Shown: positions 20,038 to 29,849 of the stretch, piece by piece | How positions within the stretch are numbered: the first letter of the stretch is position 1 | How the letters are laid out: every line of letters begins with the position of its first letter | NCBI GenBank assembly: GCA_001897755.1 | Contig: MKUJ01000009.1 | Coordinates: forward strand, 145,378-209,377 | Length of the DNA: 64,000 bases | Source: Afipia sp. 64-13 | Lineage (GTDB): Bacteria > Pseudomonadota > Alphaproteobacteria > Rhizobiales > Xanthobacteraceae | Direction: 5' to 3' | Program-made: the position numbers and the translations under genes | The notes under the pieces: generated by a model | Database searches by the model: none | What the model was told of the DNA's origin: nothing | The model's input: the letters and a program-made list of their open reading frames with translations, nothing else

Positions 20038-20848
20038 GCTTCTTGGCTCCCTGGCCGAGATAGGCCTGAATGACTTCCGGATTGCCCTGGATGGCCGCAG
20101 GCGGACCTTCCGCGATGATGCGGCCGTAGTTCAACACCACGATGCGGTCGGAAATGCCCATCACCATCGGCATGTCGTGCTCGACCAGCAGGATGGTGAC
20201 GCCCATGCCGCGCACCCGATCGAGCACGCGCATGAAGGTCGCGGTCTCCGAGGCGTTCATGCCGGACACCGGCTCGTCGAGCAGCAGCATCGAGGGATTG
20301 GCCGCGAGCGCCAGCGCGACGCCGAGCAGGCGCTGGTCGCCGTAGGACAGACTGCCCGCAAGCTCCCGCGAACGGTGCGCGATGCCGACCAGTTGGAGGA
20401 TCTCGGCGGCCTGCGCACGCAATTCCTCCTCGGACCGCCGCTCGCGCGGCAGCGCCAGCAGCGTGTCCCACAGCCGCGAGCGGCCGCGCAGATGCAGGCC
20501 GGTCAGCACGTTCTGGAACACGCTGATCGACTGAAACACACTGGTGCGCTGGAAGGTACGCACGAGGCCCAGCGCAGTGACCTGATGCGGCTTGAGGCCG
20601 TTGAGCGACGTACCGCGATAGCGCACCTCGCCCTTGGTCGGCTTCAGAAAGCCGGTGATGATGTTGAACGCCGTGGTCTTGCCGGCGCCGTTCGGGCCGA
20701 TCAGACTCAGCACTTCGCCCTCGTTGACCACGAAGTTGAGATCCGAGATCGCGACCAGACCGCCGAAATGCACGGCGATGTGCTCGATCGTCAGCGCCGG
20801 CATCTTCGGTTCGGCGACCTTGTCCGCCGCCAGTTGTAAGACGTTCAT
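20024..20848 (-). CDS. livG: branched-chain amino-acid-type ABC transporter ATPase
   Basis: 274 residues with Walker A GPNGAGKTT, the LivG-typical VRTFQRTSVFQSISVFQNV segment, signature LSYGDQRLLGVALAL and Walker B MLLLDEPVSGMN. The ATG at 20848 overlaps the livM stop (ATGA); the open frame upstream of it only shadows livM. An N-terminal extension of about 18 residues precedes the ATPase domain. Confidence 0.94.
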   Translation of the reverse strand: MNVLQLAADKVAEPKMPALTIEHIAVHFGGLVAISDLNFVVNEGEVLSLIGPNGAGKTTAFNIITGFLKPTKGEVRYRGTSLNGLKPHQVTALGLVRTFQRTSVFQSISVFQNVLTGLHLRGRSRLWDTLLALPRERRSEEELRAQAAEILQLVGIAHRSRELAGSLSYGDQRLLGVALALAANPSMLLLDEPVSGMNASETATFMRVLDRVRGMGVTILLVEHDMPMVMGISDRIVVLNYGRIIAEGPPAAIQGNPEVIQAYLGQGAKKRARD

Positions 20849-21864
20849 GGCTTCACCGGCTCCAGCGTTGCGCTCTTGTCGTCGGTCACGCCGAACCACT
20901 TCTCGATCGCCGGCACGATGCCCTGCGGCAGCACGAAGACGATCAGGATCATCAGCGCGCCGTAGAGGATCCATTGCAGTTCAGGCGTTGCGAACGAGCG
21001 GGCGATCACCGGGATGAACCCGAAGATCAGGCCGCCCACGATCGGGCCCGCGAGCGTGCCCTTGCCGCCGGTGATCACCATGATCACCATGGTCACGGTG
21101 TAGAGGAACATGAACACATCCGGATCGATGATCCGCAGATAGTGCGCGTAGAGGCTGCCCGCCGCGCCGGCGATACCCGCGGAAATCACCGCCGCCAGGA
21201 TCAGATAGCGCGTGACGTCGATGCCGACGGAGACGGCCAGCGATTCATTTTCCTTCAGCGCCACCATCGCACGGCCGACCCGTGACTTGGTCAGACGGCT
21301 GATGACGAGCTGGCAGATCACGCCGACGCCGAGCACCAGATAGAAGTTCTCCACCTTGCCGTAGAGATCGACATAACCGAGGCCGGGCAACCCAAAGGTG
21401 AACGGCGGGATCGAGGTCAGCGCCAGCGGGCCTTGCGTCAATTCCACCCAGTTGAGCGCGACCAGGCGCACCACCTCGGCGAACGAGATCGTGACGATCA
21501 CGAAATAGGCGCCGCGGACCCGGAACGACAATTTGCCGACCAGATAGCCGAAGATGCCGGCGATCACGACGCCGAGCACGAAGCCCATCCAGACCGGCCA
21601 CGGCTCATGCACCACCCGGAAGCCGCCGATCAGCTCGACGTCCAAGCCGAGCGAGGTCAGAGCGCTGGCGTAGGCCCCGATGCCGAAGAAGGCGACATGG
21701 CCGAGGCTGAGCTGACCGGTATAGCCGAGCAGCAGATTGAGGCTCATCGCGGCAATGATGAAAATGCCGGTGGTGATGCAGGCGTTGAGCAGATACGGAT
21801 CGTGCAGCCAGAGCGGGATCGAGGCAAAGGCCAGCACGACAAGCCAGGGAAAAAGCCGTTTCAT
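20845..21864 (-). CDS. livM: branched-chain amino-acid-type ABC transporter permease
   Basis: A 339-residue polytopic permease of the LivM class: eight to nine hydrophobic helices, with the conserved blocks AAMSLNLLLGYTGQLSLGHVAFFGIGAYASA and GGKGTLAGPIVGGLIFG. It starts within the end of livH (ATGA overlap at 21861-21864). It forms the membrane channel with LivH. Confidence 0.94.
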   Translation of the reverse strand: MKRLFPWLVVLAFASIPLWLHDPYLLNACITTGIFIIAAMSLNLLLGYTGQLSLGHVAFFGIGAYASALTSLGLDVELIGGFRVVHEPWPVWMGFVLGVVIAGIFGYLVGKLSFRVRGAYFVIVTISFAEVVRLVALNWVELTQGPLALTSIPPFTFGLPGLGYVDLYGKVENFYLVLGVGVICQLVISRLTKSRVGRAMVALKENESLAVSVGIDVTRYLILAAVISAGIAGAAGSLYAHYLRIIDPDVFMFLYTVTMVIMVITGGKGTLAGPIVGGLIFGFIPVIARSFATPELQWILYGALMILIVFVLPQGIVPAIEKWFGVTDDKSATLEPVKP

Positions 21865-22733
21865 CCGATTCGCTCCGCACGCGCGAACAGACCGGTCGGC
21901 TTGAACATCAGCACCAGGATGATGATCAGGAATCCCATCGCATCGCGATAACCCGAGGAGATATAGCCGGCCCCGATTTCCTCGGCGAAAGCGAGGATGA
22001 AGCCGCCGATGGTGGCGCCGCCGATGCTGCCGAGGCCGCCGAGAATGACGATCGCGAACGCCTTGAGCGAGGCCAGATTGCCCATCTGCGGCGAGATCAC
22101 ATAGACCGGCCCGAGCAGCGCGCCCGCCGCAGCTGCGAGACTGGAGCCGAGCGCGAAGGTCGCCATGTAAATGAACTGGATGTTGACGCCCATCAGCGAG
22201 GCGGTGTCACGGTCCTGGAAGGTCGCGCGCATCGCCTTGCCGAGCTTGGTGCGATTGATCAGGAGATACGATCCCGCGATCAGCGCCAGAGCGGCGACAA
22301 ACACGAAGATCCGAAGCCACGACACCGAGATCGGCCCGAGCACCAGCGCGCTTTCGCCGAACGGGGTGTTGACCGACTTGGCGACGCCGCCCCAGACATA
22401 CTGCTCGGTGTTCTGCATGACGATCATCGCGCCGATCATCACCAGCATCGTGGTGTCGATATCGGCGCTGCGGATCGGCCGCAGCAGAATGAATTCGATC
22501 GCGGCGCCCAGCGCGCATCCGAACACGATGGCGATGACGAGCGATACGAAGAAATTCATGCCCAGCAATGCCGAGGCCAGATACACGAAGTAGGCGCCGA
22601 ACGTGTACAGCTCGCCATGCGCGAAATTCACCACGCGCATGATGCCGAAGATCAACGTCAGCCCGATCCCGAGCAGCGCATAGGTGCCGCCGAGGATGAA
22701 CATGTTGACGATATGCTGAAGAAACTGGTCCAT
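21861..22733 (-). CDS. livH: branched-chain amino-acid-type ABC transporter permease
   Basis: A 290-residue polytopic permease of the LivH class, with the family blocks YALLGIGLTLIFGIMRVVNFAHGELYTFGAY and AFAIVILGGLGSIGGATIGG. The ATG at 22733 (MDQFLQHIV) is chosen over a GTG three codons upstream. It lies 96 bases downstream of the binding-protein gene and is almost certainly in the same transcript. Confidence 0.94.
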   Translation of the reverse strand: MDQFLQHIVNMFILGGTYALLGIGLTLIFGIMRVVNFAHGELYTFGAYFVYLASALLGMNFFVSLVIAIVFGCALGAAIEFILLRPIRSADIDTTMLVMIGAMIVMQNTEQYVWGGVAKSVNTPFGESALVLGPISVSWLRIFVFVAALALIAGSYLLINRTKLGKAMRATFQDRDTASLMGVNIQFIYMATFALGSSLAAAAGALLGPVYVISPQMGNLASLKAFAIVILGGLGSIGGATIGGFILAFAEEIGAGYISSGYRDAMGFLIIILVLMFKPTGLFARAERIG

Positions 22734-22829
22734 TCCGTCCACGAAGCTTTTTGAGGGGTCTGTCGGGTCGAAGGCCCTTGCCGAAAGCAGGCAGGCGGAC
22801 GCCGACGCGCGGCGTCCGCCTGCAAGCCG

Positions 22830-23987
22830 TCAGAGCTTCGGATGCGTGACCTTGCCGTCGACGATCTTGACGAGATAGACGTTGGGCGTGCTCTGCGCGC
22901 TCTCCTTGCCCGCAGGCCCCACCTTCGCGAACTTCACGGTGCCGTTCAGGCCCTTGACCTCGACATGCCACAGCGCCTCGGTGATGGCGGCGGGCTCGGC
23001 CTTGCCGGCCTTCTCGATGCCGGCAACGATGGTGCGAATGCCGTCATAGCCACGGAAGCTTTCGGTGGTGCCGGCGAAGTTGAAGCCGCGCTTCTTCCAT
23101 TCGCTGATGAAATACTTCGTCGCGTCCGGATTTGGCGTATCTTCCGGCAGCCAGGGCAGGAACGTGGTCAGATGCATCGAGTTGTTGGCGGCGACGCCGG
23201 CCTGCTCAATGAGCTGATCCGGATTCTGCGACGCGCCGGTGGTGATGATCTGCTTCTTGAGGCCGAGCGCGTGCGCCTGCTTCAGCACCAGCGTCAACTG
23301 CTCGACCGCGGTGGTCACGATCAGGGTGTCGGCGTCCGACGCCTTGATCTTGGAGAGCTGCGCGGTCATGTCCTGAGCGGACTGGTCCATGATCTCGACC
23401 AGGCCTACACTGACACCCGAGTCCTTCAGCACCTTGCCGAAGTCGGCGGATGCACCGCGACCCCAGTCGTTGTTGATGACCAGGAAGTCGGCCTTCTTGA
23501 TGCCGAGCTTCGGCAGCATCGGCTTGAACGCCTCAGCCTCGATCGCCGAGGGCGGCGAAATGCGGAAGATGTAGGGATTGCCGCTGGTGGTGATCTTGCC
23601 GGACGATGACGTCTCGACCACCATCGGCACCTTGTATTCCATCAGCTTCGGCATCACCGCGAGGGTGAGGCTGGAGCCCCAGGCGCCCATCATCACCGGC
23701 ACCTTGTCGCCGGTGATCAGCTTCTCGGCCACCGCCGCAGCTTCGGTCGGGTTGCTCTTGTTGTCCTCGATGACAAGCTCGATCTTCTTGCCGAGCACGC
23801 CGCCCTTGGCGTTGATCTCGTCGGCAGCGATCTTCGCGCCGTTGACGACGTAAGTGCCGGAAGCCGCGAACGGTCCGGTCAGCGGCTGGTTGACGCCGAT
23901 CTTGATCGTCTGCGCGGATGCCTGCGTGACAAGACCCGCGGCAAAAGCGAGGGGAAGAATTAATTTGATTGTGCGGTCGATACTCAT
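22830..23987 (-). CDS. ABC transporter substrate-binding protein (LivK/amide-binding type)
   Basis: A 385-residue periplasmic binding protein. The signal peptide LILPLAFAAGLVTQASA is followed by the mature start QTIKIGVNQPLTGPFAASGT; the rest follows the Peripla_BP_6 fold (MMGAWGSSLTLAVMPKLMEYKVPMV, FLVINNDWGRGASADF, ESFRGYDGIRTIV). The ATG at 23987 has a strong GGAGGAGG ribosome site. It is the first gene of the liv operon. About 104 bases upstream lies operator 24091-24123, of the kind found in front of the catabolic island genes, so the importer probably brings in the island's substrate rather than serving general amino-acid uptake. Confidence 0.93.
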   Translation of the reverse strand: MSIDRTIKLILPLAFAAGLVTQASAQTIKIGVNQPLTGPFAASGTYVVNGAKIAADEINAKGGVLGKKIELVIEDNKSNPTEAAAVAEKLITGDKVPVMMGAWGSSLTLAVMPKLMEYKVPMVVETSSSGKITTSGNPYIFRISPPSAIEAEAFKPMLPKLGIKKADFLVINNDWGRGASADFGKVLKDSGVSVGLVEIMDQSAQDMTAQLSKIKASDADTLIVTTAVEQLTLVLKQAHALGLKKQIITTGASQNPDQLIEQAGVAANNSMHLTTFLPWLPEDTPNPDATKYFISEWKKRGFNFAGTTESFRGYDGIRTIVAGIEKAGKAEPAAITEALWHVEVKGLNGTVKFAKVGPAGKESAQSTPNVYLVKIVDGKVTHPKL

Positions 23988-24090
23988 TGAAGCCTCCTCC
24001 AATTTATTCGTTATGCGCTGAGCAAGCACCGTGCCAACTTCTTGCGGTCGGCGTTGACTCGTGGGCAACGGGTCTGACGGTTACTCCAAG

Positions 24091-24123
24091 TCATACTAAC
24101 TTTAGAATGATAGAATATCATTC
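24091..24123. promoter_or_regulatory. operator of the island regulon in front of the ABC transporter operon
   Basis: TCATACTAACTTTAGAATGA (24091-24110) fits the island pattern TCAT-n-CTA-n4-TAG-n-ATGA. It overlaps a second perfect palindrome, GAATGATAGAATATCATTC (24105-24123). Related sites lie upstream of the other island operons. The site is 104 bases upstream of the binding-protein start. Confidence 0.7.
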
Positions 24124-24145
24124 GTAAAGCGAAAAGATGCCGGGC

Positions 24146-25513
24146 TCAGCAATTCGGCACGTTCACTGCCAGCCCGCCGCGTGATGTCTCCTTGTATTTT
24201 GCCTGCATGTCCGCGCCGGTTTCCATCATTGTCTTGATCACCTGATCGAGGGTGACATGGTGCGAGCCATCGCCGCTTTGCGCAAGGGATGTCGCGTTGA
24301 TGGCCTTCACCGCGCCGAACGCATTGCGCTCGATACAGGGAATTTGCACAAGCCCGCCAACGGGATCGCATGTCATCCCGAGATGGTGTTCCATGCCTAT
24401 TTCCGCGGCATTCTCGATCTGCCGGCTGGAGCCGCCGAGCGCGGCGGTCAACCCCGCCGCCGCCATCGAACAGGCCACCCCCACCTCGCCCTGGCAGCCG
24501 ACCTCGGCGCCGGAGATCGATCCGTTCATCTTGAACAGCATGCCGATCGCGGCCGCCGTCAGCAGGAAGGTCCGCAAGCCCTCATGCGAAGCGCCGGGGC
24601 AATGATCGCGATAATAACGCAGCACCGCGGGGATCACCCCGGCGGCGCCATTGGTCGGCGCCGTCACCACGCGGCCGCCGGCCGCATTCTCCTCATTCAC
24701 GGCGATGGCGAACAGGCTGACGAGGTCCATCGCCTCGATCGACCATCCGGTGTTGCGCTGGCGCGCCGCCTCATACCTCGCCTTCAGCGCGCGGGCCCGC
24801 CGCTTCACCTTCAGCCCGCCGGGCAGTTCGCCCTCGGCGTGCAGGCCGCGCTCGATACACTCGAACATCACGTCCACGATGGCGTCGAGCCGCGCCAGCA
24901 CGCTGTCGCGGTTCGCCCGCGCGCTTTCATTGGCGAGCACGAGCTCGGCGATTGACAGGCCGGTGCGATCCGACAGCGCGATCAGTTCCGCCGCGCTGCC
25001 AAAGGGAAACGGCACCGCGACACCGGATGTCTGCGTTGCGGGATCATCGCCTTCCCGATGGATGAAACCGCCGCCCAGCGAGTACCAGGTTTCCTCGCGC
25101 AGCGTGGCGCCCGCGGCGTCCAGCGCGATGAACCGCATGGTATTGGGGTGGGACGGCGGCACGGTGTCGAAATCGAACACGATGTCGCGCGCCGGATCGA
25201 AAGCGATGGTCTCGCCGCCCGGCAACTTCAGCTGGCGGGTTCGCGCGATGGTCGCCACGGCCTCATCCGCCTGATCGGGATCGAGCGTGTCCGGCAATCG
25301 TCCCGACAGGCCGAGAACGATCGCCTTGTCGGTGGCGTGGCCCCGGCCGGTCCAGGCCAGCGAGCCGAGCAGGATGGCGCGCAGATCTTTGATCCGGCCG
25401 CGCGCCTCCTCATCGAGTCCCGCCACGAACGCCGCGGCGGCCTTCATCGGCGCGGTCGTGTGCGACGACGAAGGGCCGATGCCGACTTTGAAAACGTCAA
25501 AAACGCTGATCAT
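24146..25513 (-). CDS. sdaA: L-serine ammonia-lyase, iron-sulfur type
   Basis: A 455-residue single-chain L-serine dehydratase (serine to pyruvate and ammonia, via a [4Fe-4S] cluster). The N-terminal beta domain has MISVFDVFKVGIGPSSSHTTAPMKAA, and the alpha domain has APTNGAAGVIPAVLRYY, GCQGEVGVACSMAAAG and the cysteine-bearing MTCDPVGGLVQIPCIERNA. The ATG at 25513 matches the family start. It lies 25 bases downstream of the LLM oxidoreductase gene and closes the operon that starts at 29765. In that setting it may deaminate serine released by the pathway, or a serine-like intermediate; this is inference. Confidence 0.93.
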   Translation of the reverse strand: MISVFDVFKVGIGPSSSHTTAPMKAAAAFVAGLDEEARGRIKDLRAILLGSLAWTGRGHATDKAIVLGLSGRLPDTLDPDQADEAVATIARTRQLKLPGGETIAFDPARDIVFDFDTVPPSHPNTMRFIALDAAGATLREETWYSLGGGFIHREGDDPATQTSGVAVPFPFGSAAELIALSDRTGLSIAELVLANESARANRDSVLARLDAIVDVMFECIERGLHAEGELPGGLKVKRRARALKARYEAARQRNTGWSIEAMDLVSLFAIAVNEENAAGGRVVTAPTNGAAGVIPAVLRYYRDHCPGASHEGLRTFLLTAAAIGMLFKMNGSISGAEVGCQGEVGVACSMAAAGLTAALGGSSRQIENAAEIGMEHHLGMTCDPVGGLVQIPCIERNAFGAVKAINATSLAQSGDGSHHVTLDQVIKTMMETGADMQAKYKETSRGGLAVNVPNC

Positions 25514-25538
25514 CGCCGGCACCGGAATGAATGTGCGG

Positions 25539-26504
25539 TTACTTCTTCTTGTAGGCCCTGAGCTGCGGAATGACTTCCTTCGCGATCAGCTCGACCTGAT
25601 CCATCTGATACTTGTAAGGCACGAAGATGATCTTCTGCACGCCCGCGTCGATATGCGCCTTGAGCTGTTCGACGCACTCGTCCACCGAGCCCATGACGGC
25701 TGCGTCGCGCGAGCAGTCGCTGTTCTCGGGGAAGTCCCATTCCTTGTTCAGCCAGTCGAGCATGTCGGCCTTCACCGCGTCCTTCGACTTGCCGATCATG
25801 ACCGGGAGCTGCGAGCCGTTCAACAGCTTGTCGGGATCCTTGCCGCCTTCCTTGGCGAAGTTGCGGATTTTCGTCCACGATTTCGTGAACGCCTCGGGGG
25901 TGTAGAAATAGGTCAGCCAGCCGTCGCCGACGGTGGCGGCGCGCTGCAGCACCTTGTCGACGTAGCCGCCGATCAGGATCGGAATGCCCGGCTTCTGCAC
26001 CGGCTTCGGATACATCACGGCAGCGGAAATGTTGTGCTGCATGTACTTGCCGTCAACCATGTGCTCCGACCAGAGCCGGTTGAGGATTTCCAGGTTCTCG
26101 TCCATCAGCTTGCCGCGCTTCTCGAACGGAATGCCCATGGCGTCGAATTCGCGCTTGTACCAGCCGGACGCCATGCCCATGACCAGGCGGCCGCCGGAAA
26201 GCTGGTCCATGCTCGAAAGCTGCTTGGCGAGCGCGACCGGGTTGCGCAGCGGCAGCACCAGAATGCCGGTGCCGAGCTTGATCCTGGACGTGCGCGCGGC
26301 GATCGCCGTCAGCGTGGTCAGCGAATCCAGGATCGGGAAGTTCGGATCGACGCCCAGCAGCATGTGGTCCCAGACCCACAACGAATCGTAGCCGAGTTCC
26401 TCGACGCGCACGCCGTAGTCCACCAATCCCTTCGGATCCGGCATGTTCGGATAGGCGACGAAATTGCGCGCGGCGATGCCGAACGTGTTCGAGAGCATTG
26501 TCAT
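25539..26504 (-). CDS. LLM-class (luciferase-like) oxidoreductase, probably F420-dependent
   Basis: A 321-residue TIM-barrel protein of the bacterial-luciferase superfamily. Visible marks are YDSLWVWDHMLLG, RIKLGTGILVLPLRNPVALAKQLSSMDQLSGGRLVMGMASGWYKREF and PILIGGYVDKVLQRAATVGDGWL, which match the F420-binding subgroup. It transfers hydride between F420 and a substrate (reductase or dehydrogenase). FMN-dependent relatives exist, so motif alone does not prove the cofactor. The full F420 synthesis set and an F420:NADP reductase in the neighbouring, co-regulated operon make F420 much the likeliest. The ATG at 26504 follows GGGGAGA. The substrate is unknown; the supply of F420H2 from npdG suggests it works as a reductase. 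Confidence 0.85.
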   Translation of the reverse strand: MTMLSNTFGIAARNFVAYPNMPDPKGLVDYGVRVEELGYDSLWVWDHMLLGVDPNFPILDSLTTLTAIAARTSRIKLGTGILVLPLRNPVALAKQLSSMDQLSGGRLVMGMASGWYKREFDAMGIPFEKRGKLMDENLEILNRLWSEHMVDGKYMQHNISAAVMYPKPVQKPGIPILIGGYVDKVLQRAATVGDGWLTYFYTPEAFTKSWTKIRNFAKEGGKDPDKLLNGSQLPVMIGKSKDAVKADMLDWLNKEWDFPENSDCSRDAAVMGSVDECVEQLKAHIDAGVQKIIFVPYKYQMDQVELIAKEVIPQLRAYKKK

Positions 26505-26522
26505 TTTTGTTCTCCCCTAGAA

Positions 26523-27293
26523 TTACGCAATGAAAAGACGATCAGGGTCGAGCATCCTGAGCGTGGTCAGTTCCTGGATGGATGGCGGCTCGGTGACGCT
26601 GACGTCGTCGTCGAACGCAACATCGAAGCCGGTGTTGTCCTGCAGCTCTTCCCGCGTCACGCCGGGATTGAGCGCCAGCACCTTCATCTCGCGGCTCTTG
26701 TCGTCGAACGAGAACACCGCAAGCTCGGTGATGACGCGGAACATGCCGCCTTCCGGCAGCCCGCTCTCGGCGCGACTGTTGCCGCCGCGAATGAAGCCGG
26801 GACTGGTGATGAAATCGACCTTCTCGACGAAGCGCCGCTTCTCGTGCTTCATCGCCACGATCATGTTAGTGAGGCTGGAGATGTCGTTGCCGCCGCCGGT
26901 GCCCGGCAGACGGGTCTTGGGCTTGGCCGGATCGCCGATATAGGACGAATTCAAATTGCCGTAGCGATCGATCTGCGCGCCGCCCATGAAGCCGACATCG
27001 ACATAACCGCGCTGCAACAGCAGCAGCACGTCGGCGCTGCCCAGCACCATGTTGGCGCGCTTGGTGCAGCGCTGGTCGTTGGTGGACGGCGGCAACTTGC
27101 CCGGCTCGACGAAGGCGCCGACCACGCCGCCCTCGAACAGGATGGTGAGGCCGGGACAATGCAGGCGCTGCGCCAGCGTGGCGGCCAGCAGCGGCGTCCC
27201 GATGCCGGCGAACACGATCTGCCCATCCTTGAGCAGGCGTGCGCTCAAGACCGTGATGATCTCGGATGCGGTGTAGGTGGGTGCTTCAGTCAT
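26523..27293 (-). CDS. CoA-transferase subunit B (glutaconate CoA-transferase-like)
   Basis: A 256-residue family I CoA-transferase small subunit. FAGIGTPLLAATLAQRLHCPGLTILFEGG, LGSADVLLLLQRGYVDVGFMGGAQIDRYGNLN and FITSPGF match GctB-like and IpdB-like proteins. The ATG at 27293 overlaps the end of the A subunit gene by eight bases. With subunit A it would move CoA onto (or, as in IpdAB, hydrolyse) a dicarboxylate or ring-derived acid. Whether the usual catalytic glutamate is present could not be settled by eye; the EGG in LFEGGVVGAF is a candidate. Confidence 0.85.
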   Translation of the reverse strand: MTEAPTYTASEIITVLSARLLKDGQIVFAGIGTPLLAATLAQRLHCPGLTILFEGGVVGAFVEPGKLPPSTNDQRCTKRANMVLGSADVLLLLQRGYVDVGFMGGAQIDRYGNLNSSYIGDPAKPKTRLPGTGGGNDISSLTNMIVAMKHEKRRFVEKVDFITSPGFIRGGNSRAESGLPEGGMFRVITELAVFSFDDKSREMKVLALNPGVTREELQDNTGFDVAFDDDVSVTEPPSIQELTTLRMLDPDRLFIA

Positions 27294-28251
27294 CGAAAAT
27301 GCTCCGGCCACGACGGCTTGCGGTCACGATCTCATCGACGCCGATCATCGACAGGAATTCGTTCCACGACTTCGGCCCGTAGACGTAGTCGTCGAGATAC
27401 TTCTTCATGCCGCCGACCGGGTCGCCGTTGACCTGCGCGACATACTTTTCCATGTGCTGCATCATCGGCTCGTAGACGCCAAAGCACTCGTGCGGCGCGG
27501 AGCCGTAAGGCACTTCGACCACCGCATCGACGCAGAAGAACGGGATCTTGGTGTGGTCGGGCGCGCGGCGGATCTGGTCGTTGGAAACGATCCGCTCGGT
27601 GGTCAGGATCACGCGGTTGGCGGCCATCGCCAGGTCGATGTCCATGAACTGCAAGCCGTCCATCTGCGCGTTGCCATAGGCATCGCAGCGCTGGACATGG
27701 ATCAGCGCGACATCGGGATTGAGCGCCGGCACCAGCAGCAGCTTCTCGCCGGTGAACGGGCAATCGAATTCCTTGGCCTCGGGCCGCTGCGTGGCGACAT
27801 TCGAGCCCAGCATCGAGCGGATCGGAAGAAACGGCACGCCCATGCCGCCGGCACGGTAACGCATGCCCATCGCCATGTGGCTCCATTCGTCGTAGCGGCA
27901 GGCGCCGCTTTCGACGTGATGGCGCATCACCTTGGACAGTCCCCAGAGGATGCCCTGCGCGAACCAGCTCGTCTCGATGTGGTTCGCCGCGCCCGAGCCG
28001 AACAGCAGATCGCCATCGGTCGAGATGATGCAGCGCGAGCAGGACAGGTCCTTCTTGCGGGCACGGATCAACTGCCAGATCATCGCCATCGGCGTGCGCG
28101 ACATGGTCGAGCCGCCGATACCGACCGACATGCCGTCGCTGACGAACGATGCCGCCTGCTCCAGCGTCACCACTTTTTCGCGCAGACTGCGATCGCGGCG
28201 TGCCAGCCGACTGCGCAGTTCCTTGTATGGTTGGACCTTCCCGGGCTCCAC
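27286..28251 (-). CDS. CoA-transferase subunit A (glutaconate CoA-transferase-like)
   Basis: A 321-residue family I CoA-transferase large subunit. SFVSDGMSVGIGGSTMSRTPMAMIWQLIR is the glycine-rich CoA-binding start, followed by RSMLGSN, NPDVALIHVQRCDAYGNAQMDG and RVILTTERIV, all close to GctA in pattern and length (about 320). The start is a GTG at 28251 with an AGGGA a few bases upstream. It lies 32 bases downstream of the PLP enzyme gene in the same minus-strand operon. Likely substrate: a short dicarboxylic acid formed late in the pathway. Confidence 0.87.
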   Translation of the reverse strand: MEPGKVQPYKELRSRLARRDRSLREKVVTLEQAASFVSDGMSVGIGGSTMSRTPMAMIWQLIRARKKDLSCSRCIISTDGDLLFGSGAANHIETSWFAQGILWGLSKVMRHHVESGACRYDEWSHMAMGMRYRAGGMGVPFLPIRSMLGSNVATQRPEAKEFDCPFTGEKLLLVPALNPDVALIHVQRCDAYGNAQMDGLQFMDIDLAMAANRVILTTERIVSNDQIRRAPDHTKIPFFCVDAVVEVPYGSAPHECFGVYEPMMQHMEKYVAQVNGDPVGGMKKYLDDYVYGPKSWNEFLSMIGVDEIVTASRRGRSIFDD

Positions 28252-28283
28252 GTTGCTTCCCTCGTTTTTCGTTCGAATTTGCG

Positions 28284-29765
<1,482 letters not shown>

Positions 29766-29788
29766 GCGAGCCCCCTCTCTCTTAAGAG

Positions 29789-29814
29789 ATACTATCATTA
29801 GTATCTTAGGATGT
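29789..29814. promoter_or_regulatory. operator of the island regulon in front of the PLP/CoA-transferase/LLM operon
   Basis: GATACTATCATTAGTATC (29789-29806) is an inverted repeat with six-base arms. Extended to 29814, the segment TCATTAGTATCTTAGGATGT partly fits the 20-base pattern of the other sites. It sits 24 bases upstream of the GTG start at 29765, so it probably overlaps the transcription start, as expected for repression. Confidence 0.7.
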
Positions 29815-29849
29815 CGAGCGGGCGGCGGAGAGTTTTCCCGCGCGATAAA

